A stretch of DNA of 64,000 bases from Spironucleus salmonicida (lineage: Eukaryota > Fornicata > Diplomonadida > Hexamitidae): assembly GCA_000497125.2 (NCBI GenBank), contig CM035323.1, forward strand, positions 690,001 through 754,000, in the 5' to 3' direction. The notes below the pieces were generated by a model. It saw only the letters and a list, made by a program, of their open reading frames with translations. It had not been told where the DNA came from and did not search any database. The first letter of the stretch is position 1, and each line of letters opens with the position of its first letter. The position numbers were made by a program, and so were the translations under genes. Below, one piece after another: positions 1-11,679 of this stretch.

Positions 1-2
1 AT

Positions 3-272
3 GTAGTGGAGCGTGTTTGTAGGGAGCGTAATGTGCGTAAATACGACTAGGATACGCGACAGATGCAGGGCAGCTTCGATGCATAAAATCTCTGCGTTGA
101 TAGGACAGCGCGCATCTTCGATAGCGGCAAAGGTCCCTCAATGCGCGCTTGTGGCAACAGCAACGTTGCACTGGTACTACGAGGCCGCAATCGGCAGTTC
201 CGGAATACATGCGTGAGCGGGTATGTCGTTCAGGGTGGTTGGAGCCTGGAGCTGTGTAATTGGGACCAGTGA
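3..272 (+). CDS. 3' end of an unidentified gene (partial)
   Basis: The gene enters from the left edge, so its start is not seen. Frame 3 is open to the TGA at 270-272 when TAG and TAA are read as Gln, giving about 89 residues rich in Arg, Asn and Gln and ending in CNWDQ. The DNA is clearly GC-richer than what follows, as in the other GC-rich islands of this window. Two rival frames on this stretch are also open for about 70 codons. I prefer this one because it is longest and its in-frame TAG/TAA fall in hydrophilic contexts. No domain recognised. Confidence 0.4.
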
Positions 273-540
273 ACTTTAGAATTTGGATATATTGGTGTAG
301 AGCGTAGTAGTTGAGTTTCTGAGCTTTTTGTAAATTTCAATTTTATGGAGAAACTCGCGTTAATTAAGTAATTTTGACAGCATTTGCCTAGCTTTTAGAT
401 AGAATTAGGAACTATAGATGGAGATAAATGAAACTCCCTAGCTGTATAGTAAAACCTAAAGAAAATGGGATTTGACAATGGAAATGTAATGTAGCTAAGC
501 TAATAATATTTTAATACAAAACATAATCAATCAGGTGAAT

Positions 541-2133
541 TCAAAAATCCTCTACGTCTAGTTTCTTAAACTATTTATTAATTTTAAACTTACTTAAAAA
601 CTTGCCTTTAAGCATCGTTTCAAATACCACAAGGAGTATAGAGAAAACAATCATGAACATACAATATGAGCATAGGAAGATTATACTTAACCATATATTT
701 GGTGGCATATCAACCTCAAATTGAGATATCAGTATACTTTGGAAATAAGAACCAGTCTAAATCCTTAATCTATACTAGTAAGGATGGAGCAATACCGTTG
801 CAATTGCTGTGTTATAGGTTTCTGTGTCAATTGGGATATCTAGAGTAAGTTATGTTGAATTATAATTTTCTATTTGAAACTAGGCTATAAGCTACTAGTT
901 TTAATTCAGTTCAACATCTTATTTTGTTAAATAGCCATAAGTAATAAAATTAGTATCGGCACTTGTTGCAAATATGCAAAAGCTGCCTAATGTTAAGAAG
1001 TGTATTTTTATAACCGAATTTTGAATATTGACAGAAACATCTTTAAAACAAGACAAATAATTATGGGTTACTTAAAATGCAGCGGCGTTAACAACCTTTT
1101 TATTTTAGAGATATTAAATGGTCAAAAAAGCTTTAACATAATTAACATCTAGGGTACTCATAATATTCATTAGGTCTTAGCAATTTTCAGAATCTACTAC
1201 CATATTACATTAGAGTCGGTTCATTTTTAACATATTATCTATGTTTTCTATAACTTTAAGCACATATACCTTGTTTTAATATTGTATAGTAACTGTCATC
1301 AAAAATTCATTTATAGATTCGGCTTAAATCCACGTTTACAATTCTATAAGACGATCTTTATTATATGTAGGATTAAATGCTACTTGGTCTTCATATAAAA
1401 CAAAATTAATTTCATCGAAAATATTAATTTGGTGTTCAAATGCTTAATGTTATATGCTAAGTTAAGTTTCAAAATACAGTTTTGATATAGAACCTTTAAT
1501 ATTTACAACAATAGAATATACTGTATTTATCAATACTTAATATAGTTCAGAATTTTAAAAAGTAACAACAATATTATCAGAATCAATACTGACGACACCT
1601 GACTCAAACTCAAGAATCAACTCAGAAGATTCGTAAAGTTAAATAATAGCCTCTTTAAAAGAATCAGCACCGGCTAACTAAAAGCATTTAAAATTAGCTG
1701 TGACTATTTAGTTAGTAGACCCAATAAGTATTGAGACATTTTGGCATTGAATTTAATCAAATCTCAGGTTCTGTATAGCTCCAACTGAAAGCTCTGTACT
1801 TGTACCAATCGAATCGATAACTAGTGAAATATCGGAAGCTGAGTCATATCTAACGCAATTAGTGCATTTAAAAACTAGTGTATTTGTAGTTTAGTAATTG
1901 AATTCATTGAAAATTTAAGTTACATCCATTTTATCATCGGGAAATTACAAAACTCCCATAATTCCATCAGGAAAAATACATCTAGAATCATTAGTAGATG
2001 ATAAGAAAACGTTTATTATTTCTTTTTAGAGGTCTAATTGAATATATGTTTACTAATCATAACATGCTTGAAAATTCTGTAAAAAGAGATTTAAAATAAT
2101 TATCATTTTTGCAATTTAACTATTATTATCCAT
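541..2133 (-). CDS. Type I single-pass membrane protein, unknown function
   Basis: A 530-residue protein with one continuous frame and many TAA codons read as Gln. A second ATG at codon 10 begins a hydrophobic stretch (MIIIILNLFLQ) that looks like a signal peptide, so the true start may be there. The body is a large Cys-containing, presumably extracellular or luminal region. Near the C-terminus comes one strong membrane span (IWLSIIFLCSYCMFMIVFS...) followed by a short basic tail. This is the layout of a surface or endomembrane receptor-like protein. No known domain recognised. It is divergently arranged with the small gene at 2243, 109 bp away. Confidence 0.8.
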
Positions 2134-2242
2134 ATTTATATTATATTTTAGATACAAAAATTATTTAATTATAAACAAATAGTTATTAATAATTTATTTT
2201 TAACAAATAATAATATTTTATCTGATATTTCAAATTATAAAA

Positions 2243-2410
2243 ATGGGAGCGTGTTGTGAAAAGGAAACTAAATAGCCAAAGCTAGAGATCAATGGTGATG
2301 ATGATATGTCTAGTATAGTTTTAACGTAATTGAAGAATTAAAACCTTCTTACTAGTTAAGGTAAGGATTCTCTAAATGATTTGATTAATAGTGGTTAATC
2401 ATATTAATGA
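2243..2410 (+). CDS. 55-residue peptide with dual-acylation N-terminus
   Basis: A very short gene encoding MGACCEKETKQPKLE... and ending at TGA. After removal of Met the Gly-2 start followed by two Cys is the classic signal for N-myristoylation plus palmitoylation. The rest is hydrophilic and probably disordered, with a DDD cluster and several Gln from TAA/TAG codons. It would sit on the inner face of a membrane as a small anchored adaptor. The start is the first ATG after the AT-rich spacer. It is real-looking because of the precise acylation motif, but its length alone would not prove it. Confidence 0.55.
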
Positions 2411-2966
2411 TACGAATTAGTGATCATTATGGCGAAAATTTCATTTATATAATATAGTTATTATTCACATATCACTCCAATGAAACTCTTACTTGGATAA
2501 TAACTATCTTGTTGTTTATCGAGAATTATTAAGACGATCTTTAGATAAAAATTCTTTTGTCGATTAATATTTAAACTTTGATTATGACTGCGTATTTTGA
2601 TATATTTATGCTTGTTTGATAGGGTTTAATGATTAAAGTATAAAAAGCTGTTTATATTTAAGTTGATGTGAGATTGAAGCTTAATCGATCGCTGATAGCG
2701 ACAAATTTTTATATATTTTCTACTGAGTAGCTTTAAATGGCTTTCTTTAAGGATTAACTATAGGAGTTTAAATTTTAAGATCGTCTTTCATTTAAAAAAT
2801 ATATGTTATGTTTTCATAATTTATACTCTATTATTAATATTATGTCTATACTAAGTTTTTAAGTATGTGAATAAATTTGTATTCATCTGTTTTAGAATAA
2901 ATTCTAAGTAATCAAAATGGACAAATTATAAAGATGTATGTTTAATTTAAAATATTTATAGCAAAA
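2411..2966. other. AT-rich intergenic spacer
   Basis: 556 bp between the small acylated-peptide gene and the asparaginase stop. It is strongly AT-rich with short A and T runs. I see no convincing gene. A roughly 34-codon frame near 2480 is no better than chance when only TGA stops translation. Confidence 0.6.
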
Positions 2967-4022
2967 TCATCCTTGTTCACCTCTTAAACTCTGCTAGAAT
3001 AATTCTTCTATTTCTCTCTAATCTAAGTCTCTTTGCATTAACCAACAAAGTTTCGTAAAAGCAGCCTCTGGCGTCATGCCTCTTCCACTAATACAGCCAG
3101 CCTCTCTGAGCTAATTACTAGCCTCGTATGCGCCTACAGAAATCATACTAGTGTGAGTCTGACTTACCAGACCAATGACACATCCTCCATCATGTAACTA
3201 TTTTAACTTTTTACATACTTGAGCGTCACCTCCATTTCCAGCTCCAAATACTTATAAAATCAATCCTTTATAAGTATTATAAGAGTCGAGCATTTCAACT
3301 TTAATGCCAGGAACCAAATAGACCATTCCAACTTTAGAAGAAACTGGATCTACGCTAAAATCGCCATTTCCATATTCTTCTTCTTTAAAGTTTCTAACTA
3401 AGTCTCGCCTAAACGAAAGACTAGTGCCAAATTCAGCCAGTGGTTACATTTAAGCTGAATCAAATGCATCAAGAGACCACGCAGAATACTTTTATACACG
3501 GTTCGCTCTATAAAGTTTGTTTGAAAAGAAAACAGTAACTTCTGGAATTTAAAGTTAAGATGCTACTAATATTGAACCTGCAAGATTGAAATATGCATCA
3601 GAATAAACATTACTAAGTGGAAGCTGTGATCCAGTGAAAACTATATGCTTTTACAGATTCTTGAACATAAAACTTAAAGCAGAAGCAGTATATGCGAGAG
3701 TATCAGTACCATGTATGATAACAAATCCACGAAAATGTTCATAAATTTCAAAAATTGCATTTCCAATCATCATCCAAGAGCCAGGATCCATTTAATATGA
3801 GATTAACGGTGTTTCTAAGTTAAAAAGCATGAAAGGAGGCATTTAAGCGTGATGGAATATTGGATTACTTTCTAAAGAATTTTTAACTATATCATGATCT
3901 ATATGGAAAGTATTAGACTGAGTTTTAGACATTCCAATTGTACCTCCAGTATAAATAATGGCTATTGATTTAGAAGGTGACGAAGGCAAAGCACTCATAG
4001 GGCAAAGTAACTTCGTGTTCAT
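2967..4022 (-). CDS. Type I (cytosolic) L-asparaginase
   Basis: A 351-residue enzyme that hydrolyses L-asparagine to aspartate and ammonia. Both signature blocks of the type I family are present: YTGGTIGM (residues 24-31, with the nucleophilic Thr) and HGTDTLAYTAS (104-114, with the second catalytic Thr and Asp). SGSQLP-like and DAYFNL segments follow, as in bacterial AnsA. No signal peptide is seen, so it is cytosolic. Length is normal for AnsA plus a short N-terminal extension. It is divergent from the EF-hand-like gene with a 570 bp spacer. Confidence 0.93.
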
Positions 4023-4592
4023 TTTTAAATATTACCTTAAGTATTATTAAGTATTATTATATTTATTAACAGTTAGTAAAATAATTGCTTATGTAATACT
4101 AAAAGTAAGAGAATTAAGTTTTTAAAATTACTTATTGTGATTTGATATAAAATAACTAATAATAATGAATGATATAATATATAATCATATTAGTTTTAGT
4201 TTGTAAAAATTTACATTGAATTTATGAACAAAGTATCAGACTAGTGAATATCTAATGTTTATTATTATTTAACATTAATATTTTAACATCTATGTAATAG
4301 TATCTGAAAAAGATAATGTATGAAATTTATTTTTAACTTATGACGATTATTTAACTAGAAATACGTCATTATACATCAAATAAATAAGCATTAATCTTAA
4401 TATTAACAATAATTAACCAGATTTTATTAAGTTCGTATTGTACTCTTTAATGAATAAGATTAATATATTCAAGATGCATAGAAGAATGCATTGTTCTGCG
4501 TGGTATTTTTTCAAATTTTATTACGTTTCTTCAGCTTAATTATTATAATATAAATAAAGATTACTTTTACTATTTCCGCTTCTTTCCAAAAT
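4023..4592. promoter_or_regulatory. Divergent AT-rich spacer with CTTTCCA element
   Basis: 570 bp between two divergently transcribed genes, very AT-rich and with no coding frame I trust. Just before the + strand ATG is a pyrimidine-rich stretch, TTTCCGCTTCTTTCCA. Its CTTTCCA heptamer recurs close upstream of at least five other starts (6773, 33007, 45062, 54406, 56659). It is a candidate core-promoter or short 5' leader element. Confidence 0.4.
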
Positions 4593-6542
4593 ATGACTAC
4601 ACCATCTGAAATACGTGAAAAGTATGGTTTTGCACCGCATCTTAAGCTTAATAAGAATAATGCTCAGACACGAATATCAGAACATGTTGAAACAGTCGGA
4701 AAGAATAAGTTTTTCTCGTAGATGGATAAGAATAGAAATTAGAAAATAACAAAGGCAGCTTTTCTCTCTTAAATGCAGATGCTCAATGTGCCTATAAACT
4801 AACCTGATGCAGCAGAGATCTTTGATGCATATAGTTAAAATAGCGAAATGACCAGATAAAATTTATAGAAAATGATATCTGAATCACGCCCAGTTTGTTC
4901 AAGAAAATTAGAAGATTACACTGTTTAAAATATGTAAAATTCTGTTAACTTAAATACAAAAATATAGATAAAAGAGGCTTAATTAGATAAAAATGACCTT
5001 CTTCGACTCGCTCAAGCATAGTTTGCAAGGCGTTGTTAGGAGCGCTTTAAAACATAAAAGGATGTTTTAAAGTTAGCATATACGTAAGACTCTGTCGTTA
5101 CTAGGTAAAGTTTGAAAGAGCTTGTTTAGGACGTAATCCCAGAGCTTCCAGAAGCGGTTGAAATACTTGTTGATGCCAGTTGTGAGTATAATACACATCT
5201 AAACCATAAAAGTAAAATTCCACTTTCTGGTGGCGTTTAAGGTGATAAATCAATTATTCCTGAAGTACTGGAAGATTAGGTTGTTAGATAGCTGTTATCT
5301 TCTCCAGGAGCAAGCAACTATTGTTAGCGACGTGACGAAGATAACTGGGCTTAAGAAGTAGAGAAAGTGGTTTTTAAATAATAAGGAAGCTCTATAATAA
5401 ATTAAACATTAGTTCCTGATGTTATAAAAACAGTAATTAACGAGGAACTTAAATGCTAAGAATCATAAAAATATCCTGAAATAAATTTGGAGGCATTGCA
5501 ACCATAATAATTGTCACCCTAACTTAACTTAAATCTAAAATAAGACGAAATTAATACAATTGATCACTATGCTACTGATGCACATAAGTAAAACACATCA
5601 GAATTAATAAAAAATTATTTCAAACATACAACTTCATCAATTTCGTTTTAAAATTATGGAAATACTTCAAATGGTCGTTCAAATTCAGTTAGTTATATGC
5701 CAAGAAAGTCACTGAAATAAGGGCAAAAAGAAGTAGTAAATCAGTTTAAAAACATTAAAATCACATCACCTTAATAAAATATAGCAAAATTAGCATTCTT
5801 ACGTTGTTTTGATGGAAGAAAAACAGCTGCAGCAGCAGCCTTAATAGAATCATATAAAAGAAGCGGTAATAAAAACGAATTTAGAAAAAATTTGTCTGTT
5901 TTTGCTCCTAACTGTAGTGTGGAAACTGGTTTATTTTTAGAGGAAAATAGTTCTAATCTTAAACAGTTAATTTCAAGTCTAAATTTAGAACAAGAAGCAG
6001 AAGTGTACATGAATAATGAGAATTATTTACACTAAGTAGAAAATAATAGTAAATTAAACAGTTATAAGCTTTCTGCTAATAATGCATGTGTTCCTCTCTA
6101 AACAGAAGTTTTTGATTTCTAGAAGGATGTTCAACATCATTCTAGGGCCAATAACTCATCTTTAATGCATGAGCATTTTAATACTACTGCAGGTGAAGGA
6201 AGCTTCAAATAAAATATGAAATAAGAGTTCCCGAGTGAAGCATCAATAGAGCGAGTACCTGGAAATGGTTACACGCGGAAGATACCTAAAAAATATGATT
6301 TTATATCTGCTTCAAAAGAGGATAGAAGTATATTAGCTCCTCCAGCTATCAGAGATCGTTAAAAATCATCAATTATCGGTGGAACTAGTAATGTTGAGTT
6401 GTAAACTCGATCTAGGAGTGGAAAAGCTAATTTTCATCATGATATATTTAGTCCTAAAATGGAGAGAGTAAGAATCATCAATGACAAATTTCTATAAAGT
6501 TCTTTAGGAAGTTTGTTAGATGAAAGTGGCCTTAAATGGTGA
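4593..6542 (+). CDS. EF-hand-like, Gln-rich cytoskeletal-type protein
   Basis: A 649-residue hydrophilic protein. Residues about 40-100 (FFSQMDKNRNQKITKAAF..., then a second helix-loop-helix) resemble a degenerate EF-hand pair with a DKNRN loop. The remainder is Ser/Asn/Gln-rich with scattered basic patches and no membrane segment. Calcium binding is uncertain because the second loop lacks the usual acidic residues. EF-hand scaffolds of this type are common in flagellar and basal-body cytoskeletons, which is inference here. The start is the first ATG, just after the CTTTCCA element. Confidence 0.8.
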
Positions 6543-6772
6543 GTGAGAATTGTAAAGTACTATGATGTATTTTACTTTTAAAAATAATATATAAAATATT
6601 GGAAATCCTATTAGTTTTAGTAATATATTTTAATAATGTGAATTTAACTCTATCTCTTTAGTTAAATATTAAAACATAATGTGTATAATATAATAAAAAA
6701 CTAAAGAAACCTGTCTCATAATTATGGTTTGATATAATTTTATAGTCATATTTGTGAGCAATCTTTCCATTA

Positions 6773-6988
6773 ATGTAAGCATTATAATTTTAGTCATCTC
6801 TCAGAAGGAACCTTACGTCATAAATAAGACTGGTTGATAAAGAAAATCGTATGAACTAAATATTAAAGTCATATGAAAAGAGATTTGGTTTTACAATCTA
6901 AGAATGTGATGAATCTAAATAAAGCCCACTTAGTCGTTAGATTGAGAAAAAGAAGTAACTACTAAGATAAAATAGTGCATTTATTTGA
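6773..6988 (+). CDS. Small basic helical protein (71 residues)
   Basis: Encodes MQALQFQSSLRRNLTSQIRL... and ends QNSAFI before TGA. An in-frame TGA lies just upstream of the ATG, so the start is fixed. The sequence is charged and helix-prone with an IEKKKQLLRQ basic tail. The CTTTCCA heptamer lies a few bases before the ATG, as at clear genes, which supports a real gene. No family recognised. Confidence 0.55.
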
Positions 6989-7466
6989 ATATTTGATTGA
7001 TTACAACTCAGTTTGTTTTTATTTTATATTAAATACAATAAAAACAATAGATTCAAAATAATTTTTTGCATTAAAATTTTACTAAGGAAAATATTAGAAT
7101 TTCAACTAATCGCAAACTATATAATATATCACCTATGAAATTAATTTTTAACCATAAGTTCGATTGATGCACTAGTTTATTTCTCAATTTAATAAAAAGA
7201 ATTATTACAATTTCCAATATATAAAAACTATGTTTCACTGAATTAGCTTTTAAATTAAGAATTATTACTTTATATTCATATTCCAAAGCTGATAATAACA
7301 AATTGAATGGTAACTAACTATGTTGTTTTAACTAATTTATTAATCTAAATTTATATACAAAACTATTATATCCTTATTATTAGTATCATCTATCAATCTT
7401 GCTAGATAAAAACTAAAATTTCATATTTATATAAATATTATTTATGTAGTATCTACAATTTCATTA
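6989..7466. other. AT-rich intergenic spacer
   Basis: 478 bp, strongly AT-rich. A minus-strand open frame around 7071-7301 is low-complexity Ile/Leu/Asn sequence, as expected by chance in such DNA. Nothing else supported. Confidence 0.6.
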
Positions 7467-8360
7467 ATGGGATGCGGAATCTCACTAACAGATGAGTAAG
7501 AGCTACTCCATACTGCCCCTGACTTCGGCATAGCGGGCACGAAGAAAACTGAGCCCCATAACTCTGACTTTACGTGCAAATTCGATGCAGCTTTTTTTGG
7601 TCAGATTTACATAGAAAACGTTCAAATCATAAAACTAGAGACTGGGTTCAGATACCCCCGTATATAACCACATAAAGACATTTATGAGGATGGAATACCT
7701 TTTTTTAAAGAAATTCCTCATACAATTTCCGCAATCAGCCTACAAGTAGCAGTCTAGCTTTTACAAATCCAATTCCCCCACATGTCAATTTTGGACATCT
7801 AGAACCTAATAAAGTACGTCTAGTTGAATCGTGCACAGAATCCATTTAAGAGCAAAGATTTTCAGCGACTCGCATACCTATGCTACCGCTTCTGCGCGAT
7901 AATCGATTGTCCCGCAAGCGCGCTTTTCTATTGGCTAGATGACTACAGGTCAGGGCTCGTTGCTAGCAAGAAGCTCAAGTAGATCATCAGCCAGCACTAC
8001 GGTGTCAAGAGGGAGAGCGCAGTTTTTTCTGGCCACTATGTCGACCTTATCACCTTCCTAAACTTGATCGTCAAGCTCGCAAAAAGAGGAATTTAGGACC
8101 CCCTAGCAGGGTTAATTTCGAACCAGGGGCGGGCGTAAATAGTCGATTTTGATGAGTCGCTCATGCCCATCAACAGCGACGAGGAGGAGATCAGCGACGT
8201 TTCGACCGGGAAGGCGAAGGCTGCGAAAGTGCGGAAGCTGAAGCGGCGAGCAGAGGCCCTTAATTGGAGCGAGCAAGAGCTGGAAGAGGCGATCCGACAC
8301 GTAACGAAACGAGGAATGCTGAAAAATATTGATTTGCTAGAGGGGGACATTTTTGAATGA
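7467..8360 (+). CDS. N-myristoylated-type protein, unknown family
   Basis: 297 residues beginning MGCGIS, an N-terminus suited to myristoylation at Gly-2 and palmitoylation at Cys-3. The central 100-230 region is helical with several aromatic and Cys residues. The C-terminal 60 residues are highly charged (DSDEEE-type acidic run, then KAKAAKVRKLKRR, then an amphipathic helix). The DNA becomes GC-rich from about 7840, with GC-ending codons, inside one unbroken frame. No domain recognised. It probably associates with the inner face of a membrane. Confidence 0.8.
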
Positions 8361-9211
8361 AGAGATGAAGTAAGGTGGTGGAAATGCAAATTTATGCACT
8401 AAAACTGTCTATTTTAGAGTATTTAGTAAAATATATTAAAGTGGAGATTTACTGCAAAATGAGGTCAGTAGGATCAAAATTGGCTATTTAAAAGCAGTTT
8501 TGCGAGTACTTTATTAGCGAATATTTCAGATGCAGGAAAAGTCATTTTTAGGTTTAATATTTTTGGATCTTCGGGAGTATATGAAAAATCGACAGATAAT
8601 ATTAAGTATGGGTAAGCGTGTGATAGTTATTCTTAAAATTATGGTATTTGGGAAAGTAATGTATTAATATTATGAGACTGTGTACAGTAAATACAAATTA
8701 TGTTAGAACAGTCAGTGTATTTAAAAGTAGAGTATTAAATAAGAGTTAAATATGATAATACTGTTTGGTATGATTTTCTAAATGTTGGTAATAGGATAAA
8801 TAGTTCTAGTATGTTAAAATTCAATAATTAATTTATGATAGTTTTAGATTTTTTCAAAAATACACCAGTGATGTTAGTTACGATCAATATTCGCTTACAA
8901 TTTGATTTTAATCTGGATATTATCAGGAATTGAAATAAAAACAAAAATCAGAATATATCAGCTAAGACTATTCTATAAGTATCTACTGTCAATTATTTTA
9001 ATACATAATAACGTAAATACGTCATTTAAATTAGTTTTAACACAAAAACTACTGAAAACATAAAATAATTAATACAGAATATAATTTTAGTATTAAGTAT
9101 AATTATATAATTATCCTAAGTATTTACCTAATATATTACAGTTTTAATATTTAATTTTAGCTGTTCAGTTATTATATTATTGTTAGAGCTAATAATAATA
9201 TTATTTTTGAA
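8361..9211. other. AT-rich intergenic spacer
   Basis: 851 bp without a convincing gene. The best candidate is a 65-codon frame at about 8384-8581 (MQIYALKLS...), which is short and compositionally plain. The segment just before the next gene is A/T runs. Confidence 0.5.
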
Positions 9212-11605
9212 ATGAAAAAATTCTACTTTGTGTTTGGGATTTACTTCCAATTTAATGTAGTAATTTGCGTGACTAAATACTTCCTTGTTGAATAAGGCAA
9301 CCATTTCAATATTGGAAATAATGCATTGTGCCCATTATCTATTCTTTTGCTGGTTCTTGACTGTATATTTTATTTATGGATATACGAATTACTAACCCTA
9401 GCTAATAAAAAGATTAGAATGCCTTCTGCAGTGTATCTGTCATTTTTTATTGGATATCTTTTTGTAAATGCTATATACAATGAACTAGATATTCTCAATG
9501 CAACTTCTAATTTTTAAATCCCAGCATTCAATTATTTTAGGACATATATGCACACAGTTTCATTATTCTCTGATAATAAAGTTATCAATTATCCATAAAC
9601 AATTACATCGTCTATCGATCTGTTAGGAAAGGTAAATTAAGGGGCAGCTAGTGTAGTTTTGGATGTGTTTAAGACAAATTCTATATCAGTAATTATTTGC
9701 GGTACAAATCTGTTTGTAAGCATAATATTAATAATTTTACTATGTATTTTTTCTAGAAAAGCTGTTTATAGAAGTTTTAAAACACCTTAATTTACAAGCT
9801 AAGATATGAAATTGACAAAAGTTTAAAAACAATGTTTGATAGTTGTATCACTTTTATCTGTTGCAGATATATTGTTATTTTTATCTTTATTATGTAATAC
9901 AGGCTAAGAATCAAAAGTATTTGAAGCTGCTGCAGGTATCTGGTGTTTATGGAAAAGCCTTACAACTTATACAATGAAAGAAGAAATACTCTAAAATTTT
10001 ATTAGAGAAGAAAGAGATATAATAAATCTTTAAGAAGATATTTACTATATTGACAACAGGGATATTATTTAATTTCCTTATATTGTTGGCACTAAAGATA
10101 CATATTGTAAATTCAATAATTGTGACGAATAGCCTATATAATCAGAACCAATTTCAGAGAAAGATATACCGAACATAGTATTAGTAATGGTAGAATCATT
10201 TTCTTCAAATCCATTATTATTAAAAGATCAAAAATTTGTTGTTGAATAAGAAGGTTCTGCATTTAATGATGATTACCTACCAAATTTATCACTGATAAAT
10301 TAATTAGGTTCAACAAATATTGGAGTCAATTCTTTAGGATTTCCAACCATCCTTGGCTGGTTTGGAATATAAACAGGAAATGTTCCACTAAGATACGGAA
10401 TAGGAATGACACAATAGAGAAGATAAGAACATTTAACTTTAGCTAAATTCTTTAAGAATTTAGGTTATTCAACTGCATATACATCGTCAGCACCACCAGA
10501 ATTTGATGGAAAGCAAAATATATTATATAATGGAGATTTTGAGAATGTGTAGTATTATAAACCTACTGAAGCGCTTGGATTTAAAAATTTTACTAACAAC
10601 TCATGGGTTGCAGACAGAATCACTTAAGAATAATTTTAACGCTAAATTAACAATATATCATAACCATTTTTTGCGAATTGGTTCACAATTGATACGCACC
10701 AGTACTGGAATGGATATGACCAAAAATAGTTTTACAACAAGTCAATTGAACATGATTATGTTAGAATGGCTAACTATTTTGACCAGCAGTTAGGAACTTT
10801 AGTAAACTTTTTGAAAGTAAACTTTAGTAACACCATCATCATTATAACTGGTGATCATGGCCCTAGATGGGCGATTAACCCCGCAGACTACGACGGCTGG
10901 GACTACGAATGTGCATCGAAAACGTTCAATGATGAGTATTTTGGCACTAGCGCTACAACCGCATATTTAGGAGAAAACGAAGCACTGAATGCAATTTTCA
11001 ACCTAAACAGAACCTACAACAGCTTCACCGACATCAACTCATACATGCTGTAAATCCAAAAACAGCTAACTGCGTATCTGAAAAAGCCTTTGGTCACAAA
11101 CAGAGTTCCAACTCCAATAAGCCTAACACACCGCGTGATTGAAGTTCGTGTTGGAGGCAAAATTACGCGGAGCTACTTCTACGACTACTCTAAGAGGTAG
11201 GAATTCTCAGAATCTATCACCTGCAGGGTATACAACAGCTCTGAATCCTTTACAAATTTGAAGTCCAAAGACATCTCGAAGGACAATCTGCATACCGGGA
11301 AGCGTATTCTGGCTGTCAGGAACGCGATTTCAGCCCAGAATCGCATGTGGCACGATGCATTTTTGTGTCAGGAGAGAAACTGCGACCTGCCAAATTTCAC
11401 AGTAAAATTCGACACTGAATGGGACTACGCAATTTACTCATTCATCTGTGTGCCGCTGATTGGTATGTTGGTGGGTTGCGCACTGATAGTTTTAGTGTTC
11501 TACGGTGAAATTTTGTTATACAAACTCAAGAATTTCCTGAAAGCAAAGTAGACTCCGCAGGATCTCGAGGATTTAGGGATGCTGAACAGTCAGTTTGAGG
11601 CTTGA
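9212..11605 (+). CDS. Polytopic membrane sulfatase-fold enzyme (LTA-synthase-like)
   Basis: A 797-residue protein. The N-terminal third has about five membrane spans, for example near residues 3-25 and in the VIICGTNLFVSIILIILL stretch. A sulfatase/alkaline-phosphatase-fold domain follows: metal-site entry IVLVMVESFSSN, a LGFPTILGWFG block where the nucleophilic Thr/Ser would lie, an IDTHQYW block matching the ETHxPY-type motif, and IIITGDHGPR, the conserved Asp-His metal ligands. One more membrane span near the C-terminus (FICVPLIGMLVGC...) precedes a short tail. Such enzymes transfer phosphoglycerol or phosphoethanolamine, or cleave sulfate or phosphate esters, at a membrane surface. The substrate cannot be told. 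DNA switches from AT-rich to GC-rich near 10855 in mid-gene. Confidence 0.85.
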
Positions 11606-11679
11606 CCTTTTTTTGTCGTTTTCATTTTTTAATAATATTTATTAATTCATAATAATTGATACAAGTAAGGTTTTGTGGA

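Noticed and set aside
7071-7301. Minus-strand frame of 76 codons in AT-rich DNA
   Set aside because: Low-complexity Ile/Leu/Asn sequence expected by chance; no start context or motif.
8384-8581. Possible 65-residue gene (MQIYALKLS...)
   Set aside because: Short, no motif, no promoter element; frames of this length are common when only TGA stops.
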